Shown here: positions 52,923 to 61,113 of the stretch, piece after piece | Layout: every line of letters starts with the position of its first letter | Position numbering within the stretch: position 1 is the first letter of the stretch | Origin: Microbacterium sp. | GTDB lineage: Bacteria > Actinomycetota > Actinomycetes > Actinomycetales > Microbacteriaceae | Assembly (NCBI GenBank): GCA_013823625.1 | Contig: PNMM01000002.1 | Coordinates: 1-64,000, forward strand | Length of the DNA stretch: 64,000 nucleotides | Direction: 5' to 3' | Notes under the pieces: generated by a model | Database searches by the model: none | Seen by the model: the letters and a program-made list of their open reading frames with translations, nothing else | Told to the model about the DNA's origin: nothing | Program-made: the position numbers and the translations under genes

Positions 52923-53117
52923 CGGTGCTCCATCCCCGGGGACGCGGGCGGCCCCGGACCTGTTGAGTGCGGATTGGCCGGGAGTCTCAGGACGATCGTT
53001 CCGGCCGCCCCGATCAGGCGCGATGCCTGATGAGCGACACGCTATGCCTCGAGCGGCGCTCGGCCGGGAGCGACACGCGCGCGTTCATCGAGCCGACACA
53101 AACAGCCGGTCGGCGCG
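52923..53117 (-). promoter_or_regulatory. Structured leader region of the PIN-PhoH gene
   Basis: On the minus strand TAGCGT (about 53048) could be a -10 box. The following 120 bases can form three hairpins: ATCAGGC-GCGAT-GCCTGAT (53013-53031, perfect), GGCCGG...CCGGCC, and CCGGGG...CCCCGG next to the ribosome site GGATGGAG. A frame of 24 codons (ATG at 53088, stop at 53014) overlaps the first hairpin. I see no known riboswitch. Confidence 0.4.
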
Positions 53118-54239
53118 CTAGACGTGAGCGAGTCGCGTGAACTCGGCGAGCGCCGATCGCAGCATCGCGAACGTCTCATCGTCGGTCGAGACGTGCGCGC
53201 TCAGGCGCACGCGGCCCGAGCGCACGGTGGCCGAGACCCCGTGATTGTGCAACGCCGCGGCGAGCGCACCCACAAACTCGGGGTGAGGCTCGAGCGTCAC
53301 GATGCCCGCGCGCTCGGCGTCGTTGCGCGGCGAGACCACCTCAATGCCCGCTTCGTCGGCGATCTCGATGAGGTGTGCCGTGTGTTCGAGAATGCGCGAA
53401 CGGATGCTCGCCACCCCCGCGGCCATGACAGCGTCAACGGCGCCGGTCAGCCGCGCTTGCGCGAACGTGTCGGCGTAGCCCACCCGAAACGCCGAGGCGT
53501 CGGATGCGGGCTCGAGCACCTCGTGGTGCAGCTCGAGGGTGCCGTGCGCATTCCATCCCGACCACACGGGCGTGAGCTGCTCCCGAGCCCGATCGCTCAG
53601 AGCGAGAAAGCCGGTGCCCTGGCCGGCGCGCAGCCACTTTTGGCCGCCGGAGGCGATGACGTCGACGAGCTCCCAGGGGGCATCCACAATGCCCGCCCCT
53701 TGAATGGCGTCAACGACGAGCAAGCGGTCTCCGATGACCTGACGAATGCCATCGAGGTCGACGAGGTGGCCGGTGGCATAGTCGACGAGGCTCACGACAA
53801 CCGCAACCACTGATGAGCTCAGTTGGTCGCGCACGACGCCGGGAGTGACGCGCTCGTGTTCGGGCGTGATCGTGTGCGGCACAAGCACGCCGAGGGCCTG
53901 CGCAGCGCGCGTCATGGCATAGCCCACCGCCGGAAACTCTCCTGACGAGGCCGCAACGCCCCCCGTGAGGCCGAACATGACATGCATGAGCGCTTGGCTC
54001 GTGCTCGGCTGAAACACCACCTGTTCGGGCTCTCGCCGCACGAGCGCGGCCACCGAGGTGCGCACGCGCACGTCGTGGTCGTCGAGCGTCGCAAACGATC
54101 CGTAGCGCGCGTGCGAGAGCACGTCGGCCATCGCCCGCTCTTCGAAGAGCGCGTGCTCGCCAATGGGCGAAAGCCGCGCGTAGTCGAGATACCCCGGCTC
54201 TTCACCGAAGCCCGCGATGAAGTCGTCGATGCCCGCCAT
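53118..54239 (-). CDS. Class V aminotransferase (cysteine desulfurase-like)
   Basis: 373 residues, PLP-dependent fold type I. The lysine for PLP is in ASGGQKWLRAGQG; FQPSTSQALMHVMFGLTG and LLVVDAIQGAGIVDAPW supply the phosphate and Asp contacts. It lacks the mobile catalytic-Cys loop of NifS/IscS that I would expect, so it may be an aminotransferase or lyase rather than a desulfurase. Starts two bases after uppS stops, so it is co-transcribed with it. Confidence 0.86.
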   Translation of the reverse strand: MAGIDDFIAGFGEEPGYLDYARLSPIGEHALFEERAMADVLSHARYGSFATLDDHDVRVRTSVAALVRREPEQVVFQPSTSQALMHVMFGLTGGVAASSGEFPAVGYAMTRAAQALGVLVPHTITPEHERVTPGVVRDQLSSSVVAVVVSLVDYATGHLVDLDGIRQVIGDRLLVVDAIQGAGIVDAPWELVDVIASGGQKWLRAGQGTGFLALSDRAREQLTPVWSGWNAHGTLELHHEVLEPASDASAFRVGYADTFAQARLTGAVDAVMAAGVASIRSRILEHTAHLIEIADEAGIEVVSPRNDAERAGIVTLEPHPEFVGALAAALHNHGVSATVRSGRVRLSAHVSTDDETFAMLRSALAEFTRLAHV

Positions 54240-54241
54240 GC

Positions 54242-55027
54242 CTACTGCCCGAATCGACGTTGTCGGCGCGAGAAGTCGCGCAGAGCGCGCAAGAAGTCGA
54301 CCTCACGCAGGTCGGGGCCCAAAGCCTCGACAAAGTAGAACTCGCTGTGTGCGCTCTGCCACAGCATGAAGTCACTCAGCCGTTGTTCGCCCGAGGTGCG
54401 AATAACGAGGTCAGGGTCGGGCTGCCCGCCCGTGTAGAGGTGCTCGGCGATCTTCTCGGGAGTGACGAGTTCGGCCAACTCATCGAGCGTGCCGCCGCTT
54501 GACGCGTGGTGGTGCACGATCGCGCGCACGGCATCCGCGATTTCACGCCGACCGCCGTAGCCCACCGCGAGGTTGATGTGGAGACCGGATGCCTCGACAC
54601 CTCGCGCCTCGGCCGCGTCGAGTTCGGCCAACAGCCCCTCGGGCAGCCCGTCGCGACTCCCCACGTGCTGCACGCGCCAATCTTTGATCGACGACAGGTC
54701 GGCGGCGAGGTCACCGATGATCTGGATGAGCTCCCGCAGTTCGTCGCTGTCGCGGCCCGTGAGGTTGTCGGTTGACAGCAAGTAGAGGGTGACGACGCCG
54801 ATGCCGGCTTCGTCGCACCAGCGCAAGAACTCCACGATCTTCTCGGCGCCCGCGCGGTGCCCGTGGGCCGTTGTGCCGCCCACACGCAATCGGGCCCAGC
54901 GACGGTTGCCGTCGAGGATCATGGCAACGTGACGCGGGTGGGTCGCGTCGGCCAACTGCCGACGCAAGCGGCGCATGTAGAGCTGATACAGCAGGCCGCG
55001 ACCCCGGGGAGTTCTCGACGATCGCAC
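54242..55027 (-). CDS. uppS: Isoprenyl transferase (cis-prenyl diphosphate synthase)
   Basis: 261 residues. Conserved regions: HVAMILDGNRRWA (Asp39, region I), GHRAGAEK, LYLLSTDNLTGR (region III, with Asn where many have FSxENW), LAVGYGGRREI and DLVIRTSGEQRLSDFMLWQSAHSEFYF. It condenses IPP onto an allylic diphosphate for wall lipid carriers. The TDN form of region III is typical of short-chain (Z-FPP) synthases of actinobacteria, so product length is uncertain. GTG start with TACCGT six bases upstream. Confidence 0.93.
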   Translation of the reverse strand: MRSSRTPRGRGLLYQLYMRRLRRQLADATHPRHVAMILDGNRRWARLRVGGTTAHGHRAGAEKIVEFLRWCDEAGIGVVTLYLLSTDNLTGRDSDELRELIQIIGDLAADLSSIKDWRVQHVGSRDGLPEGLLAELDAAEARGVEASGLHINLAVGYGGRREIADAVRAIVHHHASSGGTLDELAELVTPEKIAEHLYTGGQPDPDLVIRTSGEQRLSDFMLWQSAHSEFYFVEALGPDLREVDFLRALRDFSRRQRRFGQ

Positions 55028-55033
55028 ACATCA

Positions 55034-55039
55034 ACGGTA
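55034..55039 (-). promoter_or_regulatory. -10 box TACCGT before uppS
   Basis: Minus-strand TACCGT, then TGATGT, then the GTG at 55027. Confidence 0.5.
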
Positions 55040-55100
55040 GTCCACCGGGCTCATGTTGTGGCGGGCATCCAACGAACACCCCAGGTTGTGTGCGCTCACG

Positions 55101-55106
55101 TATCAT
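55101..55106 (+). promoter_or_regulatory. -10 box TATCAT before the hemolysin III family gene
   Basis: TATCAT, then CGCGAC, then the ATG at 55113, back to back with the uppS promoter. Confidence 0.55.
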
Positions 55107-55112
55107 CGCGAC

Positions 55113-55865
55113 ATGACCTCTGCCACAGCACCGGAGCCCACCTCGGCCAACGTCGATCGCGAGCCCTCGGTTGACATCCCGAACATTCCGTTGCTCGACG
55201 AGGCGATCGAGTTCCGGGCCCTCGACGTCAAGCCCACGTGGCGCGGGTGGATTCACGCCGTCACGTTCCCGACCGCGATCATCCTGGGCCTCGTGCTCAT
55301 TGCTTTGGGCGCCAACCCCGCGGCCCGCTGGTCGAGCGCTGTCTTCGTGCTGTCGTCACTGTTGCTCTTCGGCATCTCGGCGACCTACCACCGCTTCAAC
55401 TGGAGCGAGCGGGCGCGCGTCATGCTCAAGCGCCTGGACCACGCCAACATCTTCTTGCTCATCGCGGGCACCTACACGCCGCTCGCGATCATGGCGTTGC
55501 CGCCCGAGAAGGGGTACCTGCTGCTCGTTCTGGTCTGGACGGGCGCGCTCATCGGCATCGGCTTCCGCGTGTTCTGGATCAACGCTCCGCGCTGGGCCTA
55601 CGTGCCGCTCTACGTCATGCTCGGCTGGGCTGCCGTGCTGTACATCGTCGATCTGTTCAACGCCAACGCGGCCATGATGGTGCTCGTCATCGTGGGTGGC
55701 CTGGCCTATACGGCCGGCGCCGTGGTGTACGGCCTCAAGAAGCCCAACCCCGTGCCGGGAGTATTCGGCTTCCACGAGATCTTCCACACCCTGACCGTCG
55801 TGGCGTTCTTGTGCCACTGGACGGGCGTCTTGCTCGTCGCGCTCGACCCGCCCTTCGGCGGCTAA
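55113..55865 (+). CDS. trhA: Hemolysin III/TrhA (PAQR-type) membrane protein
   Basis: 250 residues with seven membrane helices. Family motifs: RGWIHAVTFPTAIILGLVL, SATYHRFNWSERARVMLKRLDHANIFLLIAGTYTP (Ser-x-x-x-His and Asp for the metal site) and FGFHEIFHTLTVVAFLCHW (the two His). PAQR/TrhA proteins influence membrane energetics and fluidity. ATG at 55113 is supported by the -10 box. The stop codon lies within the first copy of a 22-bp duplication shared with the convergent gene. Confidence 0.94.
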   Translation: MTSATAPEPTSANVDREPSVDIPNIPLLDEAIEFRALDVKPTWRGWIHAVTFPTAIILGLVLIALGANPAARWSSAVFVLSSLLLFGISATYHRFNWSERARVMLKRLDHANIFLLIAGTYTPLAIMALPPEKGYLLLVLVWTGALIGIGFRVFWINAPRWAYVPLYVMLGWAAVLYIVDLFNANAAMMVLVIVGGLAYTAGAVVYGLKKPNPVPGVFGFHEIFHTLTVVAFLCHWTGVLLVALDPPFGG

Positions 55866-55902
55866 CGCTCGGTCGGCTGCCGGCTAACGCTCGGTCGGCT
55901 GC
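55859..55902. repeat. Perfect 22-bp tandem duplication spanning two convergent stop codons
   Basis: CGGCTAACGCTCGGTCGGCTGC occurs at 55859-55880 and again at 55881-55902 with no mismatch (written here as one 22-base unit shortened to its ends: CGGCTAACGC...GTCGGCTGC). The first copy contains the trhA stop, the second the stop and last codons (PTER) of the minus-strand gene. Confidence 0.9.
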
Positions 55903-56189
55903 TCGGGCTCGGGCTCGGCGGGTCCGCCTTCGGCGATCATCGCTTGCTCGGCCTCGAGCCGCTCGCGCACTTCGCCGCGGTACCGCACGCGGCGAATGCG
56001 GCGCGTCATGTCAACGAGCAAGAAGATCGTCGCGATCGCCACGAGGGCGATGGCCACAAAACCCGCGACGCCGGGGGTCACCGTGTTGGGGTCGAACCCG
56101 GGAGGCGTGGTCGGTTCGACCGGGTTGGGGCCGATGCCCATCGAGTGCAAGCTCGCTGCGAGGGTGTAGACGATCACGGGATGCTCCAA
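55884..56189 (-). CDS. Small single-pass membrane protein
   Basis: 101 residues: a short extracytoplasmic start (MEHPVIVYTLAASLHSMGIGPNPVEP), one helix (about 41-60, GVAGFVAIALVAIATIFLLV) followed by basic residues (DMTRRIRRVRYRGEVRERLEAEQ) and an acidic end (AEPEPEQPTER). No family name. Conserved-looking neighbour between trhA and the DUF4307 gene. Confidence 0.75.
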   Translation of the reverse strand: MEHPVIVYTLAASLHSMGIGPNPVEPTTPPGFDPNTVTPGVAGFVAIALVAIATIFLLVDMTRRIRRVRYRGEVRERLEAEQAMIAEGGPAEPEPEQPTER

Positions 56190-56314
56190 GGCTGGTGAGA
56201 GAGAAACGACCGGCTGAGTAAACCCTCACCTCGGCGCTCTACGCTTGGGGCCAAGGGTAGCGATCGCACCTGAGCGACGCGCCCGCGCCGCGCTGAGAGA
56301 GGAAGCCCCGCACG

Positions 56315-56719
56315 ATGTCGACCCCGCAGCAGCGTCTCGACGAGCGCTACGGACGCACGCCCGGTTCAGAACGACGCACGCACACGCTCATGATCGTCGC
56401 GGGAGTCATCTTCGCCGTCGTCTTCACGGCCTGGGTGGTCTGGGGCGGGCTCTCGGGCACCAATGCCGAGCTCGAAACGCGCGACCTGGGCTACTCGAAC
56501 GTCACCGAGACCTCGATCGACGTGCGGTGGGAAGTCTCGGTGAACCCCGGCACCGAGGTGTCGTGCGCCATCCAAGCCCTCAACGAAAGTTTTGGCATCG
56601 TCGGCTGGAAAGTGGTCGAGTTGCCCCCGGTGACCGAGCGCACTCGCGTGTTCGTTGAGACCCTGCGCACCGCAGAACAAGCGGTCACCGGTTTGCCCTA
56701 CCGGTGTTGGCTCCCGTAG
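56315..56719 (+). CDS. DUF4307 family membrane protein
   Basis: 134 residues: basic cytoplasmic start (RLDERYGRTPGSERR), one helix (THTLMIVAGVIFAVVFTAWVVWG) and an extracytoplasmic domain with two Cys (EVSCAIQALNES and PYRCWLP). The pattern D-x-R-Y-G-R and the C-terminal Cys are those of DUF4307, which often lies beside greA in actinobacteria, as here. Function unknown. Confidence 0.9.
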   Translation: MSTPQQRLDERYGRTPGSERRTHTLMIVAGVIFAVVFTAWVVWGGLSGTNAELETRDLGYSNVTETSIDVRWEVSVNPGTEVSCAIQALNESFGIVGWKVVELPPVTERTRVFVETLRTAEQAVTGLPYRCWLP

Positions 56720-56738
56720 CATCGCCGCAATCGAGAGA

Positions 56739-56764
56739 CAGAACCGGCCCGCGGGCCGGTTCTG
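56739..56764. terminator. Perfect 26-bp palindrome between DUF4307 and greA
   Basis: CAGAACCGGCCCG is followed directly by its exact complement, giving an uninterrupted palindrome, 20 bp after the DUF4307 stop and nine bases before the greA ribosome site. It may terminate the first gene or act in the greA leader. Confidence 0.7.
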
Positions 56765-56784
56765 CTGTGTCAGGAGGCACTGTC

Positions 56785-57282
56785 ATGAACGACACCACGG
56801 GACCGGCCACGCAATGGCTCACGCAAGAGGCGCACGACCGCCTTTCTGCTGAGCTCGAAGCGCTCTCGACAACGGGCCGCACCGAGATCGCCAAGCGCAT
56901 CGAGGCGGCACGCGACGAGGGCGACCTCAAGGAAAACGGCGGGTACCACGCCGCGAAAGACGAGCAAGGCAAGATGGAGGCGCGCATCCGCACCCTCACT
57001 GAATTGCTGCGCACGGCGACCGTGGGTGTGGCGCCCGACGCGCACGGCGTCGTCGAGCCGGGTACCGTCGTCACCGCGACGATCATGGGCGACGACGAGC
57101 GGTTCTTGCTCGGCAGTCGCGAAATCGTCGGCGACGACAGTGACATCGACGTCTACAGCGAAGCAAGCCCGCTGGGCCAAGCGATTCTCGGCGCGAAGAT
57201 CGGTGACACCGTGAGTTACACCGCGCCCAACGGCCGCGAGATCTCCGTCACGATCGTCGACGTGAGCACGTACACCGGCTAG
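56785..57282 (+). CDS. greA: Transcription elongation factor GreA
   Basis: 165 residues. N-terminal coiled coil with the acidic tip EARDEGDLKENGGYHAAKDEQG (Asp and Glu that reach the polymerase active site) and a C-terminal FKBP-like domain (VTATIMGDDERFLLGS, SPLGQAILGAKIGDTVSYTAPNGREISVTIVDV). It rescues arrested RNA polymerase by transcript cleavage. ATG follows CAGGAGG. Convergent with ilvA across a repeat region. Confidence 0.96.
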   Translation: MNDTTGPATQWLTQEAHDRLSAELEALSTTGRTEIAKRIEAARDEGDLKENGGYHAAKDEQGKMEARIRTLTELLRTATVGVAPDAHGVVEPGTVVTATIMGDDERFLLGSREIVGDDSDIDVYSEASPLGQAILGAKIGDTVSYTAPNGREISVTIVDVSTYTG

Positions 57283-57292
57283 AGCTGCGTGG

Positions 57293-57441
57293 CGCGCGAA
57301 CGCTACGACTGGGTTCTCGGGTCGTATCCCGGAACGCGCCAGCGTTCCGCGCGAACGCTACAACTGCGTTCTCGGGTCGTAACCCGGAACGCGCCAGCGT
57401 TCCGCGCGAACGCTACAACTGCGTTCTCGGGTCGTAACCCG
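57293..57441. repeat. 55-bp tandem repeats including the ilvA stop codon
   Basis: Copies start at 57293, 57348 and 57403 (period 55). The first two differ at three positions; the third matches the second for 39 bases and is the coding 3' end and stop of ilvA. Each full copy ends in the hairpin GGAACGC-GCCA-GCGTTCC (57331-57348 and 57386-57403), so the probable terminator has been copied too. Confidence 0.9.
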
Positions 57442-58654
57442 CATCGCGCAACGCTGCCATCACCTGGTCGGCGTGCTCGGGGCCACGCGTCTCGATGTGC
57501 AGCTCGAGTTCGACCTGGCTGATCGCCAAGCCCGAACCGTGCCGCGTGTGCAGCACCTCGACGACGTTGGCGTTTTGGTCGGCGATGATCTCGCTCGTGC
57601 GGGCGAGCTGGCCAGGGCGGTCAGGCAACGGGATGCGCAGCTTGAGGTAGCGCTCTGAGGCAGCGAGCCCGTGCGCGATGACGCGCTCCATGATGAGTGG
57701 GTCGATGTTGCCGCCCGAGAGGATCACCACGGTGGGGCCGGAGGCCACGATCTTTCCGGTCAGGATGGCCGCGACGCCCACGGCTCCGGCGGGCTCAACC
57801 ACCATCTTCGCGCGCTCGAGCAGCACGAGCATCGCGCGTGCGATGTCATCGTCGTCGACCGTGACAACCTCGTCGACAGCATCCCGAACAATCTCGAAGT
57901 TGAGCGTGCCGGGCTTGGCCACCGCGATGCCGTCGGCGATCGTGGGCGAGATGGTGATCTCGGTGACGGCACCCGCCGCGAGTGACACGGGGTACGCAGC
58001 AGCGTTGGCGGCCTGGACTCCGATGACACGGATGCTGCGCCCTTGCTCGGCCGCGCGCCGCTTGAGCACGCTCGCCACGCCCGAGATGAGCCCGCCCCCG
58101 CCGATCGGAACGATGACGGTTTCGAGCTCGGGCACTTGATCGAGCATCTCGAGCCCGAGGGTTCCTTGACCGGCCACGACGTCGACGTGGTCAAAGGGAG
58201 GGATGTAGACGGCGCCCGTGCGCTCGGCAAACTCTTGCGCCGCGGCCAGGGGCTCGCTCACGGTGTGGCCGCGCAGCACGACCTCAGCGCCGTAGTGGCG
58301 CGTCGCCTGCAACTTGGGCAGGGCAACGCCGATGGGCATGAAGATCGTCGCGGCAATGCCCAGCTCGCGCGCGGCGAACGCCACACCTTGGGCGTGGTTG
58401 CCAGCGCTCGCGGCAACGACTCCGCGCGCCTTCTCGTCGTCGCTCAAGTGCGAAATGCGGTTGTAGGCGCCGCGAATCTTGTATGAGCCCGTGCGCTGCA
58501 GGTTTTCACACTTGAGGTGCACGGGCGCGCCGAGCAGGTCGCTCAAGTAGCGCGAGGTCTCCATAGGCGTGATCTCGGCGACGCGGCTGACGACGAGGCG
58601 CGCGGCCTCGACATCGGCAAGGCTCGGGCCGGCGATCGTGAGGGGGGCGGTCAT
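57413..58654 (-). CDS. ilvA: Threonine ammonia-lyase, biosynthetic/catabolic type with ACT domain
   Basis: 413 residues. PLP lysine in RTGSYKIRGAYN (Lys59), SAGNHAQGVAFAARE, GGGGLISGVAS and VILSGGNIDP. A single C-terminal ACT-like domain (LKLRIPLPDRPGQLARTSEIIADQNANVVEVLH). It deaminates threonine to 2-oxobutyrate for isoleucine. One ACT domain is the short form found in many actinobacteria. ATG overlaps the stop of the AI-2E transporter gene. Confidence 0.94.
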   Translation of the reverse strand: MTAPLTIAGPSLADVEAARLVVSRVAEITPMETSRYLSDLLGAPVHLKCENLQRTGSYKIRGAYNRISHLSDDEKARGVVAASAGNHAQGVAFAARELGIAATIFMPIGVALPKLQATRHYGAEVVLRGHTVSEPLAAAQEFAERTGAVYIPPFDHVDVVAGQGTLGLEMLDQVPELETVIVPIGGGGLISGVASVLKRRAAEQGRSIRVIGVQAANAAAYPVSLAAGAVTEITISPTIADGIAVAKPGTLNFEIVRDAVDEVVTVDDDDIARAMLVLLERAKMVVEPAGAVGVAAILTGKIVASGPTVVILSGGNIDPLIMERVIAHGLAASERYLKLRIPLPDRPGQLARTSEIIADQNANVVEVLHTRHGSGLAISQVELELHIETRGPEHADQVMAALRDAGYDPRTQL

Positions 58655-59808
58655 GAGCGCTCCTGTGAGGGTGGTGCTGGTGGTGGCTGAATGTCGCTGA
58701 GAGTTATGGGGTGCGGAATCACGCGCCATCGCCCGCTCGCGATGTAGCGCACGAAGACGTTCGAGAACGCGGCGATCGGCACAGCAAAGAGCGTGCCCGG
58801 GATGCCCGCGAGAAGTCCGCCCGTCGTGACAGCCAGCACCACCGCGAGTGGGTGCACCCGCACGGCCGGGCCCATGACGAGAGGTTGCAACACGTTGCCC
58901 TCGAGCTGCTGCACGAGCAGCACGCCGGCGAGCATGAGGAGGGCGATGAACGGCCCGTTGTAGATGAGCGCGATGACGACAGCGAGCGCGCCCGTCACGA
59001 GCGCACCGATGAAGGGCACGAAGCTCGCCAGGAACACCGCGACGCCGATCGGCAACGCGAGGGGCAAGCCGAGCCACCACGCGATGAGCCCGATACCGAC
59101 GCCGTCGACGAAGGCGACGAAGATCTGCACCTTCGAGAAGTTGGTGAGCGTGAGCCATCCGGCGCGCGCGGCTCCGTCAACAGCGGTGCGCGCTGAGCGA
59201 GGAAAGAGGCGCACGACGAATCGCCAGATGTTGGGGCCGTCGATCAAGAAGAACAAGAGCGAGAAGATGACGAGCACGGTGCCCGCGAGCAGCTCGAGCG
59301 CCGTGGTGCTGACCGAGAGCGCACCCGTGACGAGCGGACCCTGGGTCGAGAAATCGAGCTCGGCCACGATGCCGTCGACCCACGCAGTGATCTCTGCCGT
59401 GCTGAGGCCAAAGGTCGTGCTGAGCCACACGAGAAACTCGTCGAAGGCGTCGACCGAGCGATCTTGCAACGACGGCCAGCCCGCACGCACTTGGGCCACC
59501 ACGAGCCAAATGAGCGCCGTGACAACGGTCACGAGCGTGAGCATCGCCACGGCAACCGCGAGCCAGTGCGGAAACCGCAAACGGCTCTTGAGCCACGCCG
59601 CGTACGGAACGAGCAGCGCCGCCAGCAGCACACCAATCAGCAGCGGAATGACAATGAGCCGCAGCTGGATGATGAGAAAGATCAGCACCCCAACGGCGCC
59701 GGCAACAACCAGCAACCGCCACGACCAGGCCGCCGCCGTGCGCATCGCGGGCGCGACGGCATCGTCACCCGCCGCAGCGGGCGGGTCGGCCTTCGGTCGC
59801 CAGAACAT
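58651..59808 (-). CDS. AI-2E family transporter
   Basis: 385 residues with about eight helices. Family landmarks: LRLIVIPLLIGVLLAALLVPY near the start, FFLIDGPNIWRFVVRLFP, and the C-terminal GVAVFLASFVPFIGALVTGALAVVIALIYNGP and GNVLQPLVMGPAVRVHPLAVVLAVTTGGLLAGIPG regions. Despite the name most members are exporters or ion transporters of unknown substrate. TAGACT six bases before the ATG. Coupled to ilvA. Confidence 0.92.
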   Translation of the reverse strand: MFWRPKADPPAAAGDDAVAPAMRTAAAWSWRLLVVAGAVGVLIFLIIQLRLIVIPLLIGVLLAALLVPYAAWLKSRLRFPHWLAVAVAMLTLVTVVTALIWLVVAQVRAGWPSLQDRSVDAFDEFLVWLSTTFGLSTAEITAWVDGIVAELDFSTQGPLVTGALSVSTTALELLAGTVLVIFSLLFFLIDGPNIWRFVVRLFPRSARTAVDGAARAGWLTLTNFSKVQIFVAFVDGVGIGLIAWWLGLPLALPIGVAVFLASFVPFIGALVTGALAVVIALIYNGPFIALLMLAGVLLVQQLEGNVLQPLVMGPAVRVHPLAVVLAVTTGGLLAGIPGTLFAVPIAAFSNVFVRYIASGRWRVIPHPITLSDIQPPPAPPSQERS

Positions 59809-59814
59809 TGCGCC

Positions 59815-59820
59815 AGTCTA
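59815..59820 (-). promoter_or_regulatory. -10 box TAGACT before AI-2E transporter gene
   Basis: Minus-strand TAGACT, then GGCGCA, then the ATG at 59808. Confidence 0.55.
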
Positions 59821-59880
59821 CGAGTCTGAAGCCTTGCGCCCGCTGTCGGTCGTCACGCCCACTGCGTCGTCGCTCGGCGC

Positions 59881-59886
59881 TACGGT
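59881..59886 (+). promoter_or_regulatory. -10 box TACGGT before YcaQ-like gene
   Basis: TACGGT, then GAACGC, then the GTG at 59893. Confidence 0.5.
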
Positions 59887-59892
59887 GAACGC

Positions 59893-61110
59893 GTGACGAG
59901 ATTGACCGCCGCACAGGCGCGCCGCCTCGCGCTCGCCGCGCAGGGCTTCGACCGCGCGCATCCGCCGGTCGTGGGCGCGCGCCAGCTTTCGGCCACGATC
60001 GACCGGCTTCAGGTACTGCAGCTGGACTCGGTCAACGTCTTCGCGCGATCGCACTATCTGCCGCTCTTCGCGCGCCTCGGCGCCTACGACACCGCCGACC
60101 TCGATGCGCTCATCTTTACTCGCCGCGGCCGGTACACCGAGTACTGGGCGCACGAAGCGGCGATCATCCGTCGTGACGATTGGCCGCTCTGGCACTGGAA
60201 GCGCGAGGCCCTGCGGGCGCGCTACACCGACAAGAGCGCGTGGGTGCGCGAGAACCCCGCGATGCTCGACTGGCTGCTGCGCGAGCTCGCGTCGACCGGC
60301 CCCATGACGGTCAGCGACGTCGAGCATGACGCGACAGAGCGACGCGGCCCGTGGTGGGGCTGGAGCGACGTGAAAGAGGGCCTCGAATACCTCTTCGCGT
60401 TCGGCGACGTCGTGAGTGCCGGGCGCCGCGGCTTCTCACGGGTCTACGCGCTCCCCCACCAGGTGGGCCTCGAAGCGCTGCACGCGGTCGAGGTGCCGCG
60501 CGCCGAAGCCGAGCGCGAGCTCGTGCTGCGCAGCGTGCGGGCGCTCGGCGTGGGCACCGTGGGCGACATCGCTGACTACCACCGCCTCAAGATCGCGCCG
60601 ACGACGGATGCCCTCCGCGCGCTGCTCGCCGCCGGCGAGATCGAGCAGGTCGAGGTCGAGGGGTGGATGACAGCCGCGGGACGCCCGCTGCCCGCGTTCA
60701 TCATTCCGGGCGCGCGCATCCCGCGCCGCATCGAGACGACCGCCCTCCTCTCGCCCTTCGACCCCGTGGTGTGGAGCCGCGACCGCGCCCTCCGCCTCTT
60801 CGACTTTCACTACCGCATCGAGATCTACACGCCCGCCCCTAAGCGGCAGTTCGGCTACTACTCGTTGCCCGTGCTCGTTGACGACCGCGTTATCGGCCGC
60901 ATCGACCTCAAGAGTGACCGTCAGGCGGGGGTGCTGCGCGTGCAGAGCGCGTGGGTAGAGCCGGGCAGCTCACCCTCGGAACTCGCGGTTCGGGTGGCGC
61001 CGGTGTTGCGGCGAGCATCCGCGTGGCAAGGCCTCGGCGAGGTTGTCGTGGCTGAGCCGCTCTGGGGCGACGCTGCGGCGGCCGTGCGCGCCGCCCTTAA
61101 GACCGGCTAG
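59893..61110 (+). CDS. YcaQ/HTH_42-family DNA glycosylase-like protein
   Basis: 405 residues of the winged-helix DNA-binding family that includes E. coli YcaQ and actinobacterial AlkX. The catalytic Q-x-D motif is in VLQLDSVNVFARSHYLPLFARLGAYD; further family segments are YWAHEAAIIRRDDWPLW, LLSPFDPVVWSRDRALRLFDFHYRIEIY and KRQFGYYSLPVLVDDRVIGRIDLKSDR. These proteins remove bulky or crosslinked alkylated bases. Chemistry is established for a few members only. GTG start at 59893. Its stop is followed at once by a 68-bp hairpin element. Confidence 0.9.
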   Translation: MTRLTAAQARRLALAAQGFDRAHPPVVGARQLSATIDRLQVLQLDSVNVFARSHYLPLFARLGAYDTADLDALIFTRRGRYTEYWAHEAAIIRRDDWPLWHWKREALRARYTDKSAWVRENPAMLDWLLRELASTGPMTVSDVEHDATERRGPWWGWSDVKEGLEYLFAFGDVVSAGRRGFSRVYALPHQVGLEALHAVEVPRAEAERELVLRSVRALGVGTVGDIADYHRLKIAPTTDALRALLAAGEIEQVEVEGWMTAAGRPLPAFIIPGARIPRRIETTALLSPFDPVVWSRDRALRLFDFHYRIEIYTPAPKRQFGYYSLPVLVDDRVIGRIDLKSDRQAGVLRVQSAWVEPGSSPSELAVRVAPVLRRASAWQGLGEVVVAEPLWGDAAAAVRAALKTG

Positions 61111-61113
61111 CCC

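Noticed and set aside
53118-54239. Naming the gene iscS/sufS
   Set aside because: No catalytic-Cys loop was seen and no Fe-S assembly genes are nearby.
57293-57441. CRISPR or mobile-element ends
   Set aside because: Tandem 55-bp copies without spacers, no terminal inverted repeats of an element and no transposase.
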